Below, in pieces: positions 7,799-16,227 of a stretch of DNA of 42,184 nt. The stretch comes from an uncultured Flavobacteriaceae bacterium (lineage in GTDB: Bacteria; Bacteroidota; Bacteroidia; Flavobacteriales; Flavobacteriaceae): NCBI GenBank assembly GCA_937924845.1, contig CALDUQ010000081.1, forward strand, positions 1 to 42,184, read 5' to 3'. Position 1 is the first letter of the stretch. Every line of letters starts with the position of its first letter. A program made the position numbers and the translations under genes. Below the pieces are notes generated by a model. It had not been told where the DNA came from. It did not search any database and saw only the letters and a list, made by a program, of their open reading frames with translations.

Positions 7799-9481
7799 AT
7801 GAAAAAAACAATAAACATAAATTTAGCTGGATTATTTTTTCATATCGATGAAGATGCTTATCAAATTTTAGATGACTATCTTAAGCGTATTAAGCAAGCA
7901 TTTACCGATCCCGTTAACCGTATAGAAATTTTAGCAGATGTAGAGGCTCGAATTGCAGAGCTTTTTAATGAACGAATAAAATCCGACAGGCAAGTAGTTA
8001 CTTATAATGATGTTAATGATATAATTGCAATTATGGGGCAACCCGAAGATTATATGATGAATGAAGACGAGTTTGAAACGCATGATTTTAATGAAAATTA
8101 TGACAGTGAAGCATCGGCGAGTACAAAAAAAATATATCGAGATATAGATAATGCCTATGTTGGTGGTGTTTCGGCGGGTTTAGCACATTATTTTGGTATT
8201 GATCCTTTATGGATTCGTTTATTATGGGCATTTTTGTTTTTTGGCGCTGGCACAGGTTTATTTATGTATTTATTGCTTTGGTGCTTATTGCCCGAGGCTA
8301 AAACAACAGCACAAAAATTAGCGATGCGCGGTAAGTCAGTTAATATTTCAAACATACAGCAAAAAGTAAAAGAGGGTTTTAATACAGTGGTTGATGGCTT
8401 TGATGAGGTTACTGATAAATTAAAAAATGTAGATTATTCAAAAATTCAAGACAAGTCTACTTCTTTTTTTGAGTCTGTATCAAAACTTTTAATGGGTGTT
8501 GTTAAATTTTTTGGAAAATTTATAGGTGTTATTGTTATTATAACAGCATCAATTGCCGTGTTTTCATTATTGATAGGTGTCTTTATGAAAACAAGTTTTC
8601 GTTTTTTTAATTATGACTTAAATATAACAAATCAAAAGCCAAAATGGCTTTTGTTTCTAGTTATAGGTATACCACTGTTTTGGTTGTTTTATTTAGGTTT
8701 TAAGTTATTAATTAGCAACTCAAAATCATTGCCAAAAAACACTAAATCAACACTGCTAGTGATTTGGGTATTGGCGATAATTGGTGTGAATAAATATGAT
8801 TTTAAAGACAATATATTTGAGTCAGAAAAAACCAGCTATATCTCATCTAGTGATTTAAAAAAATTTACTGTCAATGACACTATCTACTTATCGATGAGTG
8901 ATAATAAGTATTTTGATAATGCATTTAAACGTAAGTTTAAATATAAAAAAATAATCGAAAACAATGAAGTTCAATATGTATCTAGGGGCGTGCGATTAAT
9001 TATTAAATCAACACCAGCAGCATACGCAAGTATAAAAGTTGAAAAGCAAATAAGTGCCTCAAATAGTAATAAATTTAAGGGTAATACTATCAATTATGAT
9101 TATTATGTTAATGATAAAACAATTTATTTAGATAGTTATTTTATAGCTGATAAAAAATATAGAAGTAGTACAGATGAGGTTAAAGTAACTGTTTATTTGC
9201 CTATCGGAAGTGTTTTTTATGGTAAAAAAAATACATATGCATTTCATAAAAATGAAGAAGCTTTTAACGACATTTTCCGTAATGGGCAAGAAGAAAAATA
9301 TTTAAAAGTAGCTCATGATAATTTAACAACACTCAAGTTAAGGAGTGCATCGCCAACACCAATGGATACAAAATCAAAAATGCATCCTGTAAACGTAAGT
9401 ATCGATTCGGTTATAACAATTACGACAAGTAAACCAAAAACTAAGCCTCCAATAAGTGAAGATTCACTAACAGTTAATTAG
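7799..9481 (+). CDS. PspC-domain membrane protein
   Basis: This 560-residue inner-membrane protein has an N-terminal cytoplasmic segment of about 100 residues (FHIDEDAYQILDDYLKRI) with an acidic stretch. A PspC domain follows near 115-170 (NAYVGGVSAGLAHYFGIDPL, then the helix FLFFGAGTGLFMYLLLWCLLP). Further helices occur near 235-260, 285-305 and 315-330, and a C-terminal soluble domain of about 220 residues is beta-rich, resembling adhesin-like or bactofilin-like families. In other bacteria PspC senses membrane stress with PspB. Here no pspA or pspB is adjacent, and PadR is the likely partner regulator. The ATG is 5 nt after the padR stop. Confidence 0.88.
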   Translation: MKKTININLAGLFFHIDEDAYQILDDYLKRIKQAFTDPVNRIEILADVEARIAELFNERIKSDRQVVTYNDVNDIIAIMGQPEDYMMNEDEFETHDFNENYDSEASASTKKIYRDIDNAYVGGVSAGLAHYFGIDPLWIRLLWAFLFFGAGTGLFMYLLLWCLLPEAKTTAQKLAMRGKSVNISNIQQKVKEGFNTVVDGFDEVTDKLKNVDYSKIQDKSTSFFESVSKLLMGVVKFFGKFIGVIVIITASIAVFSLLIGVFMKTSFRFFNYDLNITNQKPKWLLFLVIGIPLFWLFYLGFKLLISNSKSLPKNTKSTLLVIWVLAIIGVNKYDFKDNIFESEKTSYISSSDLKKFTVNDTIYLSMSDNKYFDNAFKRKFKYKKIIENNEVQYVSRGVRLIIKSTPAAYASIKVEKQISASNSNKFKGNTINYDYYVNDKTIYLDSYFIADKKYRSSTDEVKVTVYLPIGSVFYGKKNTYAFHKNEEAFNDIFRNGQEEKYLKVAHDNLTTLKLRSASPTPMDTKSKMHPVNVSIDSVITITTSKPKTKPPISEDSLTVN

Positions 9482-9584
9482 TGTATAGGCTAGTGTTAAT
9501 TGTGATATAGTTTACAAAACAGATAAATATGTAATATTTTTTATTTTTAAAATTATTTATAGCGTATTACCTCTATTACTTTTT

Positions 9585-9592
9585 TAAATTTG
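9585..9592 (+). promoter_or_regulatory. -7 promoter box before DUF6913-dapA
   Basis: TAAATTTG matches TAnnTTTG and lies 18 nt before the TTG start at 9611. It marks the start of a transcription unit for the DUF6913-dapA pair. Confidence 0.6.
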
Positions 9593-9610
9593 TAATAAAA
9601 ATTTTTTAAG

Positions 9611-10138
9611 TTGATAAATTTGTTGCGTAAAAAAATATTAGAAAATAAATTAAAAGGCCTATCAAATCAAACTATTGATGTAATTGATAAACATGAAAAA
9701 ATAAAATCAATAGGCATAATATCATCAATCGCAGAGCACAATAATATAGTTCAATTTTGTGAAAAACTGCAATCATCCGTAGGTAAAAATTTTAACATTA
9801 CAACTTTTTTGTTTTGTAAAAACAAAAATGAAGCTATAACTATAGATGATCAAAATGTATTTGGATTTGTTAAAAAAGATATTAATTGGTTAGGTAATAT
9901 CACCAATAAAGAGTTGAAGCAATTTATAGATCAACCTTTTGATTTGTTAATCAATTTTTATGTAAATGAAAGCTTAGAGTTAAATTTGGTGTCAGCAAAA
10001 TCTAACGCAAACTTTAAAGTTGGGGTTGCCGAGCATCATAATGTTAATAATGATTTAGTGATAGCTATAAATTTGGATGATTATTTGGGTTTTGAAGCAG
10101 AATTAACTAAATATTTAAATATATTAAATAAAATATAA
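9611..10138 (+). CDS. DUF6913 family protein, coupled to dapA
   Basis: This 175-residue soluble protein has no signal or membrane segment. It matches the small flavobacterial family I know as DUF6913, regularly found beside dapA. Conserved-looking stretches are VIDKHEKIKSIGIISS, the central ITTFLFCKNKN and FDLLINFYVNESLELNLVSAKSNANFKVG near 125-150. The start is a TTG; alternatives are TTG at 9620 and 9623, since all three fall in MINLL. The -7 box at 9585 favours the first. The stop is separated from the dapA ATG by a single base, which implies translational coupling. The biochemical role is unknown. Confidence 0.75.
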   Translation: MINLLRKKILENKLKGLSNQTIDVIDKHEKIKSIGIISSIAEHNNIVQFCEKLQSSVGKNFNITTFLFCKNKNEAITIDDQNVFGFVKKDINWLGNITNKELKQFIDQPFDLLINFYVNESLELNLVSAKSNANFKVGVAEHHNVNNDLVIAINLDDYLGFEAELTKYLNILNKI

Positions 10139-10139
10139 A

Positions 10140-11021
10140 ATGAAAGAATTTGTTGGGGTTGGAGTAGCGTTAATTACACCTTTTTTAGAAGATGAATCTG
10201 TTGATTATGAGGCATTAAAAGCATTAGTCGAGTTTAATATATCCAATGGCGTTGATTACTTAGTAATAAGTGGTACAACTGCCGAGAGTGCAACAATTAC
10301 ACTTGAAGAGAAGAAAAAAATTGTAGAAACAGTTAAGTTAGTAAATAACAATAGATTGCCACTTGTTTTAGGTATAGGTGGTAATAATACAAAAAGTGTA
10401 ATTAATGAAATTAACACTACAAATTTAGAAGGTATATCCGCATTGTTGTCGGTTTGTCCTTATTATACCAAGCCAACACAAGAAGGGTTTTATCAACATT
10501 TCAAAGCGATTTCTCAAGTTAGTCCATTGCCAATAATTTTATATAATGTGCCAGGGCGTACGGCAAAAAACATGTTGCCAGAAACAACAATTAGGCTAGC
10601 AAATGATTTTAAAAATATTATAGCCATTAAAGAAGCTTGTAATGATATGGCGCAGTACCTTGATTTGATTAAAAATAAGCCAGACAATTTTTTGGTAATT
10701 TCGGGAGATGATGATTTAGCATTGGGAGTTGTTTTAGCAGGCGGTTCGGGTGTAATTTCGGTAATTGGCCAAGCCTATCCAAAATTGTTTTCTGAAATTA
10801 TAAAATTAGGATTAAGCGAAAAACCAAAAGCAGCTTATCAATTATTTTTTAAAATTTCAAACATGATAAGTTTAATATTTGCAGAAAATAACCCTGCTGG
10901 TATTAAAGCCGTTTTATCAAGCCAAAATATGTGTAAAAGCACAGTGCGTTTGCCTTTAGTTGAAGCTTCACAAAAGTTAAAAACTAAAATTAATGAAGCA
11001 GTTTTACTGTTGCAAAAATAA
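10140..11021 (+). CDS. dapA: 4-hydroxy-tetrahydrodipicolinate synthase
   Basis: This 293-residue cytoplasmic TIM-barrel enzyme condenses pyruvate with aspartate-4-semialdehyde, the first committed step to diaminopimelate and lysine. It belongs to the class I aldolase (DapA/NAL) family. Visible motifs are GTTAESATIT (the TT of the proton relay; the family usually has GTTGE), CPYYTKPTQEG, ILYNVPGRTA with the catalytic Tyr and Arg, and IIAIKEACND with the Schiff-base Lys near residue 162. SGDDDLALG follows. Length is normal. The ATG comes one base after the DUF6913 stop. BamD begins 113 nt downstream with its own promoter box. Confidence 0.95.
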   Translation: MKEFVGVGVALITPFLEDESVDYEALKALVEFNISNGVDYLVISGTTAESATITLEEKKKIVETVKLVNNNRLPLVLGIGGNNTKSVINEINTTNLEGISALLSVCPYYTKPTQEGFYQHFKAISQVSPLPIILYNVPGRTAKNMLPETTIRLANDFKNIIAIKEACNDMAQYLDLIKNKPDNFLVISGDDDLALGVVLAGGSGVISVIGQAYPKLFSEIIKLGLSEKPKAAYQLFFKISNMISLIFAENNPAGIKAVLSSQNMCKSTVRLPLVEASQKLKTKINEAVLLLQK

Positions 11022-11114
11022 ATTTCGTTAAATAAGTTATAAAGTGTTGTTGAGCATTATTAAACATGTTAATTTAGCACTAAAATAAAACTTACATATT
11101 CAATTAATTATTGT

Positions 11115-11122
11115 TAGTTTTG
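11115..11122 (+). promoter_or_regulatory. -7 promoter box before bamD
   Basis: TAGTTTTG matches TAnnTTTG, 12 nt before the bamD ATG at 11135. It lies inside the extended ORF of the track, which argues against the upstream TTG start. Confidence 0.6.
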
Positions 11123-11134
11123 CAACTTATAAAA

Positions 11135-11977
11135 ATGAACAAACTTACATACATATTATTCGCTATTTATATTGTTACTTCGTCATGTGGTGAGTATCAA
11201 AAGGCTCTAAAATCTGAAGATGTAACCAAACGATTTGAGTTAGGTACTACACTTTATGAAGCATCAAAATACGCAAAAGCAATTCGGTTATTTCAACCTG
11301 TTTTGCCAAAATTTAGAGGGAAACCTCAGGGTGAAAAGTTGATGTACATGTATTGTAAGGCAGTTTATGAAACTGGTGATTACCCTACGGCAAGTTACCA
11401 CATGACGCAGTTTATAGATATTTATCCTAAAAGCGAAAAAGTAGATGAATTAGCATTTTTATCTGCAAAAGGCTATTATTATGCATCACCTGTATATACA
11501 AAAGAGCAAGAGCCTACTACAATTGCGATAGAAAAATTACAAGCATTTATTAATAGATATCCAAATTCAGCATATACTAAAAATGCAAATGATTTAGTTA
11601 AAGAACTAGATTTTAAATTAGAAAAAAAGACGTTTGAAATCGCAAAATTATACAGTATAATAGCGCCAGGTAGTGCAAATCCTGCCCAAGAGTATAAAGC
11701 TGCAATTACCGGAATGACTAATTTTTTATTGAAATATCCAGGTTCGGTATATAAAGAAGATGCTTTGTTTGTTAAATATAATGCTGCATATGAAATGGCA
11801 GTAAATAGTGTGTTATGGAAAAAAGAAGCGCGCTTAAATAAAGCTATAAAGGCATATGATTTTTTTAGAAAATATTATAAAAAATCAAAATATGATGTAC
11901 AAGCTGATGAAATGTTAACTACATTGAATGAACAGCTTTTAGACATGAAAGCCAAATCTAAAGAAATTAAACCTTAA
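11135..11977 (+). CDS. bamD: Outer membrane protein assembly factor BamD (lipoprotein)
   Basis: This 280-residue lipoprotein has a signal sequence MNKLTYILFAIYIVTSSC, with the lipobox Cys in TSSCG. TPR-like helical repeats follow. The family signature GTTLYEASKYAKAIRLFQPV and repeats with FINRYPNSAYTKNAN are visible. BamD is the essential lipoprotein partner of BamA in inserting outer-membrane beta barrels. The ORF track starts at a TTG at 11111, but the ATG at 11135 gives a proper lipoprotein signal and follows the -7 box by 12 nt. RpoZ follows after 19 nt, so a bamD-rpoZ-coaBC-porD operon is likely. Confidence 0.92.
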   Translation: MNKLTYILFAIYIVTSSCGEYQKALKSEDVTKRFELGTTLYEASKYAKAIRLFQPVLPKFRGKPQGEKLMYMYCKAVYETGDYPTASYHMTQFIDIYPKSEKVDELAFLSAKGYYYASPVYTKEQEPTTIAIEKLQAFINRYPNSAYTKNANDLVKELDFKLEKKTFEIAKLYSIIAPGSANPAQEYKAAITGMTNFLLKYPGSVYKEDALFVKYNAAYEMAVNSVLWKKEARLNKAIKAYDFFRKYYKKSKYDVQADEMLTTLNEQLLDMKAKSKEIKP

Positions 11978-11996
11978 AGTTAAAATTATTTAAAAT

Positions 11997-12335
11997 ATGG
12001 ATTTAAAAAACGTTACAGCAGCAGCAAGTACAGAAACTTACGATAGAAATGTATTAGATGCACCTACAAATAATATATATGAAGCAATATCTGTTATTTC
12101 TAAAAGGGCTGAACAAATAAATACTGATATTAGAAAAGAATTAGTTGAAAAACTAGAAGAATTTGCAACTTATAATGATAGTCTTGAAGAAATTTTTGAA
12201 AACAAAGAGCAAATCGAAGTTTCAAAATTTTATGAAAAATTACCAAAGCCACACGCATTAGCAATTCAAGAGTGGATAGACGAGAAAATTTATTATCGTA
12301 ATACTGCAGATAATCAAGGTAGTATAAAAGCATAA
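11997..12335 (+). CDS. rpoZ: DNA-directed RNA polymerase subunit omega (Bacteroidota type)
   Basis: This 112-residue protein matches the long Bacteroidota form of omega, the small subunit that helps assemble beta-prime. The conserved NIYEAISVISKRAEQIN corresponds to the omega helix with the R-A-Q-I core. The second half, EEFATYNDSLEEIFENKEQI followed by SKFYEKLPKPHALAI, is the lineage-specific extension. It lies 19 nt after bamD and 5 nt before coaBC, a gene order recurrent in Flavobacteriia. A shadow ORF on the minus strand at 12130 is discarded. Confidence 0.9.
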   Translation: MDLKNVTAAASTETYDRNVLDAPTNNIYEAISVISKRAEQINTDIRKELVEKLEEFATYNDSLEEIFENKEQIEVSKFYEKLPKPHALAIQEWIDEKIYYRNTADNQGSIKA

Positions 12336-12340
12336 TAAAA

Positions 12341-13552
12341 ATGTCTATATTAAAAGATAAAAAAATACTTCTAGGTATTTCTGGAGGTATTGCCGCCTAT
12401 AAAACGGCTCCTTTAATTAGATTATTTATAAAAGCGGGTGCTAATGTAAAAGTCATTATGACACCCGCATCAAAAGATTTTGTTACACCTTTAACATTAT
12501 CTACCCTTTCAAAAAACCCAGTTTTATCATCATTTACAAATGATGATGACGAAAACGATACCTGGAATAATCATGTCGATTTAGGCCTTTGGGCCGATTA
12601 TTTTTTAATAGCTCCAGCTACTGCAAATACCATGTCAAAAATGGCAAATGGTAACAGTGATAATTTTTTACTAGCATCATACTTATCTGCTAAATGTCCA
12701 GTTTATTTTGCGCCAGCGATGGATTTGGATATGTATAAACATCAATCTACAGTAGATTCTATAGCAACACTTCAAAGTTTTGGAAACATTATGATTCCAG
12801 CCACAAGTGGTGAATTAGCAAGTGGTTTGGTAGGCGAGGGGCGTATGGCTGAACCCGAAGATATAGTAGCTTTTATTGAAAATGATATACTAGATAAATT
12901 GCCGCTACGCGGAAAAAAAATACTTTTAACAGCGGGGCCAACTTATGAGGCAATTGATCCTGTAAGATTTATAGGAAATCACTCAAGCGGAAAAATGGGG
13001 TTTGAGATCGCAAAATCTGCTGCAAAACAAGGCGCAGAAGTTATATTGATAGCAGGGCCAACACAACAAACAGTAAGCCACCACTTAATTAATGTACTGC
13101 CAGTTGTAAGTGCTCAAGATATGTATGATGCTACACATAGTTATTTTAAAGATGTAGATGTAGCCATTTTATCAGCGGCTGTTGCTGATTATAAACCAAA
13201 GTTTATTGAAAGTCAGAAAATAAAAAAGAAGAGTTCTACGTTAACATTAGAGCTAGAAAAAACTAAAGATATATTAGCGTCGCTAGGCGAAATAAAAACC
13301 CATCAGTTATTGATAGGTTTTGCTCTTGAAACAAATAATGAATTAGAAAACGCTAAAGGTAAGCTTCTTAAAAAAAACTTAGATTTAATAGTTTTAAATT
13401 CATTACAAGATAAAGGCGCTGGGTTTGGTGGTGATAACAATAAAATTACTATTATTGATAGTAAATTAAATATTACACCATATCAATTGAAATCTAAGTC
13501 AGAGGTAGCTAATGATATTGTTTTACAACTCATAAAAAAATTAAATGCGTAA
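12341..13552 (+). CDS. coaBC: Bifunctional phosphopantothenoylcysteine decarboxylase / phosphopantothenate-cysteine ligase
   Basis: This 403-residue fusion carries out two consecutive steps of coenzyme A synthesis. The N-terminal CoaC flavoprotein (about 1-185) shows LLGISGGIAAYKT, NHVDLGLWAD with the catalytic His, the FMN-binding APATANTMSKMANG and FAPAMDLDMY. The C-terminal CoaB ligase (about 190-403) shows ILLTAGPTYEAIDPVRFIGN, HSSGKMG, AAVADYKP and the Lys of KIKK, with FALET near the dimer region. Length is family-typical. The last 8 nt overlap the porD start, indicating translational coupling. CoaE, which completes the pathway, is encoded at 19.1 kb in the same window. Confidence 0.95.
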   Translation: MSILKDKKILLGISGGIAAYKTAPLIRLFIKAGANVKVIMTPASKDFVTPLTLSTLSKNPVLSSFTNDDDENDTWNNHVDLGLWADYFLIAPATANTMSKMANGNSDNFLLASYLSAKCPVYFAPAMDLDMYKHQSTVDSIATLQSFGNIMIPATSGELASGLVGEGRMAEPEDIVAFIENDILDKLPLRGKKILLTAGPTYEAIDPVRFIGNHSSGKMGFEIAKSAAKQGAEVILIAGPTQQTVSHHLINVLPVVSAQDMYDATHSYFKDVDVAILSAAVADYKPKFIESQKIKKKSSTLTLELEKTKDILASLGEIKTHQLLIGFALETNNELENAKGKLLKKNLDLIVLNSLQDKGAGFGGDNNKITIIDSKLNITPYQLKSKSEVANDIVLQLIKKLNA

Positions 13553-14432
13553 ACTTTTTATCTTTTTTCTATACATTTCTGTAAATGCTAGTTTTGCTCA
13601 AGAGTTAAACTGTAATGTTGTTGTTAATGCACAATTTACGGGTAGTGAAAATCAACAAATATTTAAATCACTGCAAAGTCAATTACGTGAATTTATAAAT
13701 AATACAAAATGGACTAATAAAGAGTTTAAACCTCAAGAGCGTATAAATTGTAGTATGTTTTTAAATATAGAAAGTAATACGGGAGATACATTTTCGGGTA
13801 CTTTACAACTACAGTCAACACGTCCAGTATATAACACTACATATTCAACACCACTTTATAATTTTAATGATAAAGATTTTTCATTTAGGTATGTTGAATT
13901 TCAAAACCTAAATTATAGTCCTAATCAATACCAATCAAATTTAGTATCGGTACTTGCATTTCATATATATGTAATGTTGGGTATTGATGCAGATTCATTT
14001 GCTCCAAAAGGCGGAAACCCTTACTTTGATCAAGCTAGAGCCATTTTAACCTATTCGCAACAAGAAGATTTTAAAGGTTGGAAACTAGAAGATGGTATAA
14101 GTTCGCGTTTTGCTTTGATAGATAATATTTTTTCAAATACGTATAAAGAATACCGTAGTACTATGTACGACTATCATATAAATGGACTAGATATAATGTA
14201 TAAAGATGTCAAAAAAGGTAAAGAAGCTTTAGTAGGTGCCTTTGATGGTTTAATGGCTTTAAATAAGCGTAGACCAAACTCGTTTATACTGCGCGTCTTT
14301 TTTGATGCTAAAGCAGAAGAGGTGTCGTCAATTTTTTCTGATGGGCCTTCTGTAAACATTAAATCGCTTGTAGATAATCTTTATAAGTTGGCGCCAACAC
14401 ATTCTAGCAAATGGCGAAGTATTAAGTATTAG
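13545..14432 (+). CDS. DUF4835 family protein (PorD-like, type IX secretion associated)
   Basis: This 295-residue exported protein has the signal peptide MRKLFIFFLYISVNASFAQ. The mature part begins ELNCNVVVNAQFTGSENQQI and continues with TKWTNKEFKPQERINC, LAFHIYVMLGIDADSFAPKGG and RPNSFILRVFFDAKAEE. These are typical of DUF4835, annotated in databases as PorD and linked to the Bacteroidota type IX secretion system. The mechanism is unclear and the link comes from family knowledge, not from this sequence. The ATG overlaps the coaBC stop by 8 nt. No other por/spr genes are in the window, apart from the general envelope gene bamD in the same operon. Confidence 0.83.
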   Translation: MRKLFIFFLYISVNASFAQELNCNVVVNAQFTGSENQQIFKSLQSQLREFINNTKWTNKEFKPQERINCSMFLNIESNTGDTFSGTLQLQSTRPVYNTTYSTPLYNFNDKDFSFRYVEFQNLNYSPNQYQSNLVSVLAFHIYVMLGIDADSFAPKGGNPYFDQARAILTYSQQEDFKGWKLEDGISSRFALIDNIFSNTYKEYRSTMYDYHINGLDIMYKDVKKGKEALVGAFDGLMALNKRRPNSFILRVFFDAKAEEVSSIFSDGPSVNIKSLVDNLYKLAPTHSSKWRSIKY

Positions 14433-14460
14433 TACTATTTTTTAATCTTACTTTTTAAGT

Positions 14461-14468
14461 TAAATTTG
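14461..14468 (+). promoter_or_regulatory. -7 promoter box before recN
   Basis: TAAATTTG matches TAnnTTTG, 30 nt before the TTG start of recN, in the 66-nt gap after porD. It suggests recN can be transcribed independently of the bamD operon. Confidence 0.55.
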
Positions 14469-14498
14469 TATTTAAATTAATCTCATAATTTAAATACA

Positions 14499-16157
14499 TT
14501 GCTAACATCATTAACTATAAAAAATTACGCTTTAATTGATAATTTACATGTCAATTTTGAGTCGGGTTTAACTACTATTACAGGAGAAACAGGTGCAGGT
14601 AAATCTATTTTATTAGGTGGGTTGTCATTAATATTAGGTAAAAGAGCCGATTTATCGGTGGCAAAAGATGCAACAAAAAAAAGTATAGTTGAGGCTGTAT
14701 TTAATGTTTCTAATTATAATTTAAAATCACTTTTTTTAGATAATGAATTAGATTATGATACTGAGTTAATTGTACGCAGGGAATTGTTACCATCGGGCAA
14801 ATCACGTGCATTTATAAACGATGAGGTGGTAAATTTATCAACCTTATCAATATTTGGTGAAAACTTAATAGATATTCATTCTCAACACCAAACACTTAGT
14901 TTAATTGATGATAGTTATCAATTTCAAATTATTGATGTTTTAGCAAAAAACAGTAATAATCTTAAAGCTTATAGCGCTAATTTAAAGTTATATAAACAAT
15001 TAAAAGGAGAGTTAACTCAATTACAAAAATCTAAAGCCGATGCAGCAAAAGAGCATGACTATAATACCTTTTTGTTAAATGAATTGAGAGAAGCTAAGCT
15101 AGAAATGGTTCAAATGTCTGAGCTTGAGTTAGAGTATGAAACTCTTAATAATGTAGAAGATGTAAAGTATGAACTACAAACCTCAAGCCAGCTTATTACT
15201 GATGAGCAATTAGGTGTTTTTACTACACTTGGGTTGTTAAAAAACAGTATTCAAAAACTATCAGAAATAGCACATACTTATACGCCTTTGTTAGAAAGAG
15301 TTACAAGTCTTTCAATAGAAATGGATGATATTGCTGCCGAAATTGATAATTTTAACGAGTTATTGGAGGCAAACCCTGAGCGATTAATGGTTGTTAATAA
15401 TCAGTTGCAAACTTTACAAAATTTATTTCAAAAACATGCAGTAAGCCAAATTGAGCAATTAATTGAAATACAAAATGAACTTGAACAAAAAGTAGGGTTT
15501 TCAAATAATATAGATGATTTAATTGTTGAAAAACAAAAGGCTTATGATGCCATAGAAAAGCGTGTTGATGCCAATGCTAAGATTATAAATGAAAATAGAA
15601 ATTTAGTATTGCCAAAATTAACAAAACAGCTAGAAAGTGTTTTGGTTGACTTAGGGATGCCTAATGCAAGCTTTGACATTTCATTGCAGTTAGGAACAAC
15701 CTTTTTAGAAAATGGTAAAGATACCTTATCATTTTTATTTTCAGCCAATAAAGGCGCTAACTACAAGCCACTAAAAAAAGCCGTTTCTGGAGGTGAATTG
15801 TCAAGAATTATGCTTGCTATAAAGTATATTTTATCACAGCACACACACCTGCCAACTATTATGTTTGATGAAATAGACACAGGTGTTTCTGGCGAAATTT
15901 CAAATAAAATGGCTTCTATAATGAAACAAATGAGTACTGCTATGCAAGTGTTTTCAATCACACACTTACCACAAATAGCCGCTAAAGGAAATACGCATTT
16001 TAAGGTGTTTAAAACTGATGATAATGAAATTACAACTAGTAATTTAGTGCGTTTAAACAAAACGCAACGTGTTAATGAAATAGCACAAATGCTTGATGGT
16101 AAAAACGCTTCTCAGTCAGCTATAGCTCATGCAAAACAGTTGTTGAGTAATGAATAA
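14499..16157 (+). CDS. recN: DNA repair protein RecN
   Basis: This 552-residue SMC-like ATPase acts in double-strand break repair. The N-terminal ATPase half shows LTIKNYALIDNLHVNFESGL and Walker A GETGAGKSI (about residue 30). A long coiled coil spans about residues 155-370. The C-terminal half shows signature AVSGGELSRIMLAIKYIL (about 428) and Walker B TIMFDEIDTGVSGEIS, then QVFSITHLPQIAAKG. The start is TTG, giving the family-typical MLTSLTIKNYALID; no ATG is close. Length is normal (about 550). Confidence 0.95.
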   Translation: MLTSLTIKNYALIDNLHVNFESGLTTITGETGAGKSILLGGLSLILGKRADLSVAKDATKKSIVEAVFNVSNYNLKSLFLDNELDYDTELIVRRELLPSGKSRAFINDEVVNLSTLSIFGENLIDIHSQHQTLSLIDDSYQFQIIDVLAKNSNNLKAYSANLKLYKQLKGELTQLQKSKADAAKEHDYNTFLLNELREAKLEMVQMSELELEYETLNNVEDVKYELQTSSQLITDEQLGVFTTLGLLKNSIQKLSEIAHTYTPLLERVTSLSIEMDDIAAEIDNFNELLEANPERLMVVNNQLQTLQNLFQKHAVSQIEQLIEIQNELEQKVGFSNNIDDLIVEKQKAYDAIEKRVDANAKIINENRNLVLPKLTKQLESVLVDLGMPNASFDISLQLGTTFLENGKDTLSFLFSANKGANYKPLKKAVSGGELSRIMLAIKYILSQHTHLPTIMFDEIDTGVSGEISNKMASIMKQMSTAMQVFSITHLPQIAAKGNTHFKVFKTDDNEITTSNLVRLNKTQRVNEIAQMLDGKNASQSAIAHAKQLLSNE

Positions 16158-16188
16158 ATAAAATCTTTAAATACATGGCTTGAATTAG

Positions 16189-16196
16189 TATCTTTG
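16189..16196 (+). promoter_or_regulatory. -7 promoter box before fabI
   Basis: TATCTTTG matches TAnnTTTG, 31 nt before the fabI ATG at 16228. Confidence 0.55.
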
Positions 16197-16227
16197 TTGA
16201 TTGATTAACTAAACAAAATGTAAAATT

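Noticed and set aside
12130-12333. Minus-strand ORF inside rpoZ
   Set aside because: Composition and lack of family features mark it as a shadow of the omega subunit gene.
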